From assembly GCA_047967505.1 (NCBI GenBank), contig CM106539.1: DNA of 64,000 bases. One strand, given 5' to 3'. Below are positions 56,296 to 64,000 of this stretch, piece by piece. The notes below the pieces were generated by a model. The model was not told the origin of the DNA. It saw nothing but the letters and a program-made list of their open reading frames with translations, and did not search any database. The translations under genes and the position numbers were made by a program. Source of the DNA: Dipteris shenzhenensis. Lineage: Eukaryota; Polypodiophyta; Polypodiopsida; Gleicheniales. Within the stretch, counting starts at the first letter, position 1; every line of letters begins with the position of its first letter.

Positions 56296-57400
56296 TTACT
56301 GTGGGCTATGACTATATGAATATTGCTGCTTTATGCCATGCTCCTGCAGGAACCTTGCAAACTCATTTGAGAGGTACTCTCCCCCTCCATCTGACCTTGG
56401 GCATTTTATTTGCTGGCCTGTTTCTTTTTCAACCATAGCTTTAAAAGCTTTGAAGTGCCCAAACACTTCACTTTTCTTTTTCATAAAATACACCCAAACT
56501 TTTCTGCTGAAGTCATTAATAAAAGTGACAAAATAGTGACAGCCTCCAATAGATGCAGCTTTAGTAGTCCACACATCAGAGTGGATTAATTCCAATGGCT
56601 TTTTACTCTCTTGAACATGCCTAGGAAATGGTTTCCTTGCCTGTTTTCCAAATTGACAGGTTTCACAAACCTTATGCATTTCTGCAACCTTGAATTTAGG
56701 CAATCCTGCAACAATATTTTGGGCTTGCATTGATTTAAGTCGCTGTATATTAACATGACCAATGCGTTTATGCCAGATATCAATATCTACAACTACATCG
56801 GTCCCATGTGCAAACATTGCTGCACTCAATTCAGGCATGTCCGCATCCAACGTAAACATCCTGCCCTTCTTCTTTCCTTTTGCTATCAAGCGACCGTTAT
56901 TTTTCATATCCTCAGCAAAGCATCCATGAGGATTAAATCTGACCTGCAAGCCCTGCTCAACCATTTGACCAACAGAAACTAGGTTCTTGGTGATGTTCGG
57001 GACATGAAATACATCAGATAGGTATTTCTTTTTCCCATCCTGCATAGACAAAGGAATTTTACCAATCTGCACAATAGGATGTGCAGTATCATCACCAGTC
57101 TCCACAAATCCTGGTTTTTCCATTTTCCTTGCATCCTGCATCCATTCTGCATGACCTGTCATGTGGTTTGACGCACCTGAGTCAACATACCACACATCAT
57201 TTCGTTCTTTTGCACTTGTCACAGAATTTGTCATATGCTGTACCATAAATAGATGCTCATTTCTGTCATCACCCTGTCTACTAGAAGATGCATAATTGCC
57301 TTGTTGCAATTTTCCATTCATAATGTCATTCTGCTTTTTGTAGCAGTCCTTAGCCATAGGACCCATTTTACCACAGTAGTAGCATTCAACATTGTTGTTT
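56296..57400 (-). pseudogene. Copia VII knuckle, protease and integrase core
   Basis: The CCHC knuckle reads CYYCGKMGPMAKDC (57384-57343), with Pro replacing the zinc-binding His. Protease WYVDSGASNHMTGHAEW follows near 57190. The GAG-pre-integrase part ends VFHVPNITKNLVSVGQ. The integrase zinc site has WHKRIGHVNIQRL ... CETCQFGK. Core Asp residues are in IHSDVW and FINDFSRK. The Glu belongs to NGLAERK, immediately past a TAA (56298-56296) that replaces Gln of PQQNG. Apart from these two changes the frame of 356 codons is open. Confidence 0.92.
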
Positions 57401-58224
57401 GCATTTTGGCCTCTCTGCCATCCACCACAGCCTCTTTGGCTCCCCCTGCCTCTAGAGTTACCACGTCCTCCTCCATAGGGCTGGTTTTCTTGAGTTTGCT
57501 ACATATTCCGATTTCTACCACGGCCTGCAGATCGGCCTCCTCTACCTCTGCCTCTACCTCTTCCAGCATTTGAGTAGAAGATAGTTTCTTTTGAAGTTCC
57601 TCCTGAAGAAGATGCACCCCCATTTCTCTGCTCTTCAAAAATTAGAAGAGCAAACAACTCTTCAAAATCAGGAAATTTTTCATGGACAGCAATGGATGTC
57701 CGGAACTGTGCATAATCCTTTCCTAGACCATTCAAGGTCACAGAAACTAGATCATCATCTTCCACTGGCGACCCAATGGAAGCAAGTGCATCTGCAATTT
57801 TCTTCACCTTCATGTGGTAGTCATTTATGCTCAAATTTTCTCTCTGCATATTGTGCAACTCCTGTTTGAGCTGCATTTTCCTGGCTTGCGTATTTGTGCT
57901 GTAAATTTTTGCCAAAGTATCCCATGCCTCCTTTGGCGTACTTGCATCCTGAATATGCACAATCATAGAATCCGAAATACTGATAGACAACCAGTACATA
58001 ACTTTTCTGGCTCTCTCATGCCATCCTTTAAATGCCTACATTTCCTGTTGATTGGGAACATTAGGAAGAACTGGTTCTTCTTCATTTCCTGTAATGAACT
58101 CCCAATAGCCTTTTCCCATAAGGAAATTCGTCATTCTAAACTTCCATGCCTGGAAGTTGTTCTTGTCAAGCTTTTCTGTGACAATCTGTGAAAGAGAATC
58201 AGACGCCATTACAGAACACTGCAA
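57401..58224 (-). pseudogene. Copia VII gag
   Basis: Starts MASDSLSQIVTEKLDKNNFQ (58209; an upstream ATG at 58224 adds five residues), then AWKFRMTNFLMGKGYWEFIT. A TAG near 58036 interrupts after QQEM. The frame goes on unchanged as YWLSISISDSMIVHIQDAST, PKEAWDTLAKIYSTNTQARK, LVSVTLNGLGKDYAQF (Gag core), then an RG-rich stretch (AGRGRGRGRGGRSAGRGRNR) and a second TAG near 57499 before the knuckle. Both TAG codons fit former Gln. Confidence 0.92.
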
Positions 58225-58470
58225 AATATTCTGTCACTGCAAAAAACACAGCTTTTGCCTCACACAGGCAGATCTGCAAAACTGACGAAAGTGGTATTTG
58301 ACCACACAGTCACTTCCTAGTGACGATTTTGCATCAACAGGCAACAAGCATGATTCTGCAACTTCCAATATCTCTACACACAGGTATACGATGCAATTTC
58401 TGCGGTAACTTTTCACCGACCAGCCGAGCAGTGGTCGCACAGCAAAAACAGGGCCTTTTTCTGAGTGCCT

Positions 58471-58754
58471 GCGAAGAACTTCCGCCTTCAAAACGGGCCC
58501 CGAAATGGCCTCGAATCAAAAAAATAAAGTCACACCGCCCTCTCGCCACACCGCGAAGGGCGTCTCAATCTGAGACAGTGCACTCTTGCACTTCTGCCTG
58601 TGTTACCTGCAGCGAAGAACTTCCGCCTTCAAAACGGGCCCCGAAATGGCCTCGAATCAAAAAAATAAAGTCACACCACCCTCTCGCCACACCGCGAAGG
58701 GTGTCTCAATTTGAGACAGTGCACTCTTGCACTTCTGCCTGTGTTACCTGCAGA
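58471..58754 (-). repeat. 142-bp tandem duplication in the copia VII leader
   Basis: 58471-58612 and 58613-58754 both start GCGAAGAACTTCCGCC and differ at about five positions. They lie between primer site and gag. Each contains the near-palindrome GTCTCAATCTGAGAC. Confidence 0.92.
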
Positions 58755-58852
58755 GATTTGCTCCCAAACTCGAAAAAGGAAAGCAACACTAGTCCTCTTA
58801 CCAGGACTCCGCGAACTTGGTTTGCTTTCTATAGCTCCTTACCACGAACAAG

Positions 58853-58864
58853 GCTCTGATACCA
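58853..58864 (-). promoter_or_regulatory. Copia VII primer binding site
   Basis: TGGTATCAGAGC on the minus strand, abutting the 5' LTR; initiator-Met-tRNA type. Confidence 0.92.
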
Positions 58865-59216
58865 TGTGAAGATAGTGGGAGAGAGGGAAGGAGTCTCACT
58901 TGCGGCTTTCTCACATGCACAATGGGGGAATACACACACAGGTGGAGGCTGAAAACAGTTTTCCTCTTCTTAGTTGTGAAAGCCAAAAGAACTCTAGTAC
59001 AAAGAAATAGAAGAACCCTATATGTGGGTCTCAAACCAAACTCAACTAACTAAGGTGGCATACTAACTGAGCCACGAACTAGAGTAGATAAGGATAGCTA
59101 TCATCCAACTATTATTCGTGGGCGGTGTACCAACCGCATCTGCAGCTAACAAGTCGGTGACATAAATGCACAATGGTCACCCTGGCATATCACGAGTGGA
59201 GCTCGATATCTCAACA
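58865..59216 (-). repeat. Copia VII 5' LTR
   Basis: 352 bp, TG...CA. CATATAGGG on the minus strand near 59021 is a possible TATA box. About 3 percent different from the 3' LTR by eye. Confidence 0.93.
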
Positions 59217-59221
59217 TGTTT

Positions 59222-61249
59222 TTATCGAAGCTATGCTTATATATTAATATAAAATCTTGGCAAAAGTTTTCAAGCTCATTTTTTTAGTTTCACAATATTG
59301 GTAGAATGAAGTACTTTTTAATGTATTTTCTTTTGAATTTTGAAGGAAAAAATGTGAATCCTGGTGAAACTTTATTTATTTTTGCATAAAAGTTTCAAAT
59401 CCTGGCGAGTGTTCAAAAAATTATTTTATTAAAGCATATAAAATTTCGGCGCCAATATAAAATTTTAGCTTCTTAATGAAATTAACTTGAAAAAATCATC
59501 CATGCATCAGTTTCACCTGTGTCATTCAGAAAGATATGCCAAACTTCTAAGCATTCTAACAGAGACCGTCATCTCATGTGGACATCGTTAGTCATTGCTA
59601 GCTTGGGGACTGTGTAAAGAAGAAGGAAAAGAGAGAAATCACCCCTTTTGTCTTCATTAAATAGAAAGAAGGCATGTTGTTTTTATGCATGTGAAGAAAG
59701 TCCAACATGTGATGGGAAAGGGGAGAAAGAAACTATGAGACATGCATCATTAGATCAGTCCACTCTGATACTTTACTTCATCGGAGATGATCATAAATCT
59801 AAGGATGACATATAGGCCTTTGCATGTAATCATTGTAAGCACTACATATTTGACTCTTGCTATGCATCCATCGAAAAGCCTTGACTTAGTAGTTTCATGC
59901 CTGTAGATTCAGATCTTTTGGGCAAAACTTAATAGTTTCAAAGCTCGCAAGACCATTCAATTACATCCAACAAGTCTCACTCATAATTGTAGCAATGACA
60001 TACAAGCTTTCGCATCTAATCAATGCAAGTACAACATATGTAACTAATGGTTGTACATTCTACTTTTTGGGCAAACGTCAACAGCTCCAAAGCTCAAAAA
60101 AATTTCAATTACATACAACCAAAATCACTAGGCAAATATATGTTCCTTGTCTGCGAGAACTGTGGACCACAATCAGATTATAGAATTTTCTCAACTGTGA
60201 TCAACTAACACAATTTCTCCAACAAAAAATGCAAACACAATAGGGGAAGCATTGGGAAAATGTTTCAATTTTCACTAACACTTGAACATAGGAAATAAAA
60301 TGACGCTACCTACAGTTGATATTACCTTGCTCTTCCAGGTAGCGTTGCAACTAATGCTTATAATAGAAGATATTTGCCTAAAGAGAACGTAGAACTATCT
60401 AGAGCTATTGCAAATGCTTCTGTTTGACTGGACTAGTGCTTTATCGGCATAGTTTTCATTTTGCTAGTAAGATAAGCTTGCTAGACAACCACTATATGCA
60501 GGAATGCTTCCTCATTCGTGTTGGCAACTCACTAGCAAACAAAGATATGAATCGAATTGATTCAAAGGCTGCTAATCATGCTAGACAAATCTCACCCGAA
60601 CAATCCATTCAACCATTGGCCATCCATACAATAGCCCGTTGGGAGTTGGGCAATGTAGCAGCCGATCACTAAAATGCACATACACAAGGACGGAGAGGAT
60701 ATAAGAGGGGGTGTTGGATGAAGTTGGGATGAAGAGTAGCGATGCATCTGCCTTCTTGTTTTGCGGATGACGAGGAGGAGGTCAAACGAGAAGGCATTGC
60801 TTGGCCCTCCAAATAAATGCAAAACCCTCGACTTAAAATTAAGCCCGCATAATGGGAGAATCATTAGCGCACCTTCTCTCTCCTCTCTCTCATATTGAAC
60901 TAACTTGATGTTCCAAACCACTATATTCACCCTCAGTATTGTCACGAATTGTGACAAGATTCACATTTTTGTAACGAGTCTTGTACCCGGGAATGCTCAA
61001 ACAAGGTCTGACATTTGCGTATAGCCCAAGTTCTTTGTGAGGCATAAGATTGGGGTCATTTATGACCTTTGCCTATGGGTGTCTACGCTACCTCTGTGCT
61101 ACATGTCAAGTATGCAACATAAGCTTTCATTCCAAGAATCAATGGATTTGCACGAACGACACACTGAAATTTCGAGCTGACGCTTCACTTTGCTTTGCAG
61201 ACACAGTATAGACATGAGAAAAGAGCAGCAAATAAATAACCGAGTTCAT
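59222..61249. other. AT-rich, intron- or intergenic-like region
   Basis: No certain gene. A 121-codon minus frame (60957-60592) has no recognisable domain. ACTTTTTGGGCAAA(C/A) and CTCGCAAGA/CTCAAAAAA phrases occur twice (about 59915-59965 and 60062-60100), an old duplication around 140 bp apart. Confidence 0.4.
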
Positions 61250-61615
61250 CTACCAATCTTTATAGTTTCGCGGAACCGAGACATCTGTGAACAAGGCACA
61301 ATCTTGACATTTCACAATCCAAACAATCAACTTTAAGAGAAAGGGATGACAATACAAACCACCAGACTCCGAACTTGTATCTGAATACGATTTCTCCTCT
61401 GAGTTCTCGTGCACATGGTCTCCAAAGTTCTTTTCCAAATCTGCACAAATTGAAGCAAGATGAACAAAAGTAAGAAGACGAAAATCAATTTGAAGTGAAA
61501 TAAAATGACACCAAAGCGAGGAAAAGTATGAAACCTCTCCCAAAAGAGGAAGTTTCAGTATCCATCAGCTCGTGAACGGCATCAGTTTCCATAGTTCTCT
61601 TGCTGGATTCCATAG
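61250..61615 (-). CDS. Candidate spliced host gene exons, minus strand (right edge)
   Basis: Function unknown. Exon 61615-61535 (acceptor ACAAG, MESSKRTMETDAVHELMDTE then TSSFGR, ends phase 1), exon 61440-61363 (acceptor TTTGTGCAG, LEKNFGDHVHENSEEKSYSD then TSSES, ends phase 1) and a possible last exon 61284-61250 (VSVPRNYKDW, TAG). All three agree in phase. Alternatively the gene continues past 61363 to the exons at 52.8-52.1 kb, with copia VII inside an intron. The MDTETSSFGR-DLEK junction resembles MDTDSRNFMR-ALEK of the left-edge gene, with an intron of the same phase at the same place. Upstream exons were not identified. Confidence 0.4.
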
Positions 61616-62855
61616 CTTGTAGAGAAGAGAAAGGACGATACAGAACTAGTACAGTAACATGCAAGCAACCCTCTGCAAGACAAAACCCGATCGTACGATG
61701 CTTGTATAGAACCTCAAAGGTCCTGAGACCATGTCTCCACACATGGCCATCCACAAGACATCAATGACATAACTCTGCAAGCATGTCTTCACACACCGCC
61801 ACACTGCACCATGCGAGCATCTTTGGATTTTATCTGCCAATTTGCCAAAAGAAGATGTGTGTACAGGTTGGAGAGGACATCCCTCCTCTCTACGTCACTG
61901 TAATGCACACACCGCCATGCACTTTTGCCAGTACAATAGCCAATAGGGAATACATAATTTCTTGGCATTGAAATAATTAATTTTAATTTCAACAAGGTGA
62001 ATGACATATAGCTATCATTCATTAGGCCTGCCTCTCTATAGTACTATGGGTGAAATGCCCAAGAGAGAACATAAAATTGGAATGACCCAAAAGTCATACA
62101 AAGGACCCCAAATCATAAATACTCTACAAGTGCACCAACCACAAATTAACACCTAAGAGAGCATAAATAATAAGAATGATTTTATTTTTCCCATCTCAAA
62201 GCCACAACCTTGAGTAAGGCTACCTATGGTAGGGAAAAGAATACCAATTTAGGCAGAAACGGAAACGAATACTTAGGCCTACGCATTGGGGGCAGCCATC
62301 AACACTCCAGAGTCCATACAAGAGTTGGAGTGGCCTTGCCACGTTGCTTCATGTCACACAATGACTAGTGGCACTGTTACGTTTGAGAACAAGGCACCTG
62401 TAACCAATCGCAAAGTGACATTTCTCTGGTATTTAATGCTTGCAGCGCGCAGAAAGCGTTAAATTAGGATAGTGTTTTCAGAACTGATCTACACATAGAG
62501 TTGGAATATTGTCTTGGCTGATTGCAAACTGTCTTCTAGATCGAGTTATCATCGTTGTGCGTCCAAGCACATAGAGGCGTAGCATCTAGGTGCGGATCGT
62601 CTCATCGCATAGATTTGTGATCCTTCATGTTCTTGAATTCTGAATGGCACACTTCTTCCCGTTGTAACTTGGTTCGTTCAGTGGTTGTTTTCACGCCTGT
62701 GGCTTGATTTCCTGGGGCAACTTGTTTGGACAGAATCTGTGTGTGTGTTTCATCCTTCTTCATGATGGTGCTGGTTCTGATTCCTAGGTCTTCTCACAGC
62801 TCTTCTTCCACTAGCTGTGTGTTGATTACGTCTACCCATGTTATTGGGTTTCTGG
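61616..62855. other. Region upstream of the right-edge exons
   Basis: May include 5' exons of the minus gene. Several open frames (61485-61840, minus) but no defined exon. 62040-62280 and 62400-62850 show nothing recognisable. Confidence 0.3.
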
Positions 62856-63100
62856 GGGTATATAATCATACGTAACGTGTGTGCCTGCGCCTCTGCGTTG
62901 GACTGAAAAATGCGTTTGTCGTTCTATATTTGCTATCACTTTCTTCCCATGCCCAACGGTTTGCAGCCTATTCACCCTCTGCTGTTGCTTCTGCTGCTAC
63001 GAGACTTGCGAATGTTGTTTGGACATCCTGTGTTGCTGCAGCAACTGACGAGCAACAGCATAATGAAAGAACTCTGCACAACGTATGCAGAAACACGTAA
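62856..63100 (+). CDS. Possible exon behind a TATA-like box
   Basis: GGTATATAATC (62857-62867) is a good TATA-box match. An open frame 62879-63100 contains, after a splice-acceptor-like CGGTTTGCAG (62966), the Ala-rich coding-like [20 protein letters not shown] and [17 protein letters not shown], stop at 63100. The ATG at 62879 lies very close to the TATA box, so the true start or exon border is unclear. No family recognised. Confidence 0.25.
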
Positions 63101-63837
63101 AAATTCGATGTGCTCAAGTAAGGTGATTGTCTTATAAAAATCCGGTACTGTACTGATTATGCGTTGCCGTTGCAAAGATGGGTGGTGGTGTCTCTTCCGA
63201 GGTTGCAAACCTCCCACTGGGCACCGTTCGGAATAAATTGTAGTCTCCTCCAGTTGTGTTTACTGTCGAGTGTGAGCGTTTCTTGTGCAGTGTATGAAAA
63301 AAATAGTAAATATAAGTGCATTACGTCTACAATGTCAGCATTGTCCTAACACCATCAAGTGTGCAAGAGGTTGGTCCTGTATAATATTTAGTAAGCTTCG
63401 TTCAAGTTTGCCTCCAAGTTTTCATGGGTGTAAAAGATCTTATCATAGTCGCTTGATCATATGAACACAACTTCCTTTTCACTTGATGTTAGATCTCAAT
63501 ATAACTTGTTGTGTAAGATGTTAATATAAGTTTGTGGAGTTGAATTGTTTGATCTTTGTCCACTACTCTTTGTCAATTGGCATGATATCTATTAGCAAAT
63601 TTCACCAAAGTGGTTTTCCAATTTGAAAATGTGGGTTTGGATGTAATCAAGTTATCAAAGTCGAGGTTGGACTATAATCAACAAAGGGTAAATAAATTTT
63701 GAAAATGAGGTTTGGACAATAAATGAGGTTTGGCCACCATGAAGTTTTCAAAGTCAAGGTTAGTTTAGGCCAAGGTAAAAAAATTAAAACCTTAAATTGT
63801 TTTCTTTAAGAAAACAAGTTTCTAAAAATGGACAAGA

Positions 63838-63840
<3 letters not shown>
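63101..63840. other. Gene-free region
   Basis: 63600-63760 has repeats of GTTTGGA(T/C) and TCAAAGTC(G/A)AGGTT. No gene. Confidence 0.4.
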
Positions 63841-63871
<31 letters not shown>

Positions 63872-63901
63872 ATATATACATGAGAGAGAGAGGGAGAGAG
63901 A
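63841..63901. repeat. (TG)n and (GA)n microsatellites
   Basis: 14 TG units (63841-63868), then TACATATATACAT, then an imperfect GA run. Confidence 0.95.
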
Positions 63902-64000
63902 CAAAAGCCAATTAAAAAATGCAAACCAATCGAGGGAGGCTAGTACAAGGAACCAAGAGAGGAGAAACCACTTTCTTGTGCTAGCAACAAACAACCAAGA

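Larger units (their letters stand above)
53534..59216 (-). mobile_element. Copia VII: nearly intact Ty1/copia retrotransposon
   Basis: 5683 bp, minus orientation. LTRs of 352 bp each (53534-53885 and 58865-59216) have TG...CA ends and differ at about 11 sites. Target duplication TGTTT is perfect (53529-53533 and 59217-59221). The primer site TGGTATCAGAGC (58864-58853) and purine tract AGGGGGAG beside the 3' LTR are present. Gag, protease, integrase, RT and RNase H are in copia order, broken only by three stops, one frameshift and one knuckle mutation. It is the best-preserved autonomous-type element here and may sit in an intron of the flanking host gene. Confidence 0.95.

Noticed and set aside
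60592-60957. 121-codon minus-strand ORF between copia VII and the right-edge exons
   Set aside because: No domain, no splice-consistent borders; left as unassigned sequence.

Overview
The window looks like nuclear DNA of a land plant with a large, repeat-rich genome. The evidence is many Ty1/copia and Ty3/gypsy elements with initiator-Met-tRNA primer sites (TGGTATCAGAGC type), L1-type LINE tails, GT-AG exon structures at the edges, and no bacterial-style gene organisation. Fern, lycophyte or gymnosperm are all plausible; the sequence alone does not let me choose.

Layout. 0.3-2.4 kb: a small spliced host-type gene on the + strand (function unknown). 2.7-4.2 kb: copia I, minus-strand 3' end. 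4.2-7.4 kb: gene-free DNA with a 53-bp tandem duplication and a G-rich telomere-like tract. 7.4-11.3 kb: copia II, minus strand, with the integrase core deleted; its upstream flank is split by a LINE tail (11.7-12.4 kb). 13.7-14.0 kb: a short poly-A retroinsertion with a 15-bp target duplication. 14.6-16.1 kb: copia III gag, primer site and LTR, minus. 17.3-18.1 kb: gypsy gag remnant. 18.4-24.0 kb: copia IV, a two-LTR element on the + strand, heavily mutated. 24.2-26.2 kb: a zinc-knuckle gag piece and a second LINE tail. 27.7-27.9 kb: a 236-bp inverted-repeat (MITE-like) element. 28.0-29.6 kb: copia V gag and LTR, minus. 29.6-30.9 kb: copia VI gag-protease, minus. 31.7-38.2 kb: gypsy II, + strand, followed by an extra, coiled-coil-like reading frame downstream of pol. 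38.4-44.9 kb: AT-rich DNA with several degenerate minisatellites. 44.9-47.6 kb: a complete, very young non-autonomous LTR retrotransposon (325-bp LTRs, target duplication GATGA). 48.5-51.5 kb: a run of unrelated tandem duplications. 52.1-52.8 kb: candidate host exons, minus. 53.5-59.2 kb: copia VII, a nearly intact two-LTR element on the minus strand (target duplication TGTTT). 61.2-61.6 kb: further candidate host exons, minus, in the same phase pattern. 62.9-63.1 kb: a possible exon behind a TATA-like box.

Almost everything with recognisable coding potential is retrotransposon-derived and broken. The elements share the usual parts (Gag with CCHC knuckle, aspartic protease, integrase, reverse transcriptase, RNase H). 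Many stops sit where the family has Gln, as expected from C-to-T decay of methylated repeats. The most interesting items are the young non-autonomous element, the extra ORF of gypsy II, and the two flanking host genes that share exon phase and a short motif and may be related, the right one apparently interrupted by copia VII. I found no CRISPR, tRNA, rRNA, or obvious new defence or biosynthetic system.
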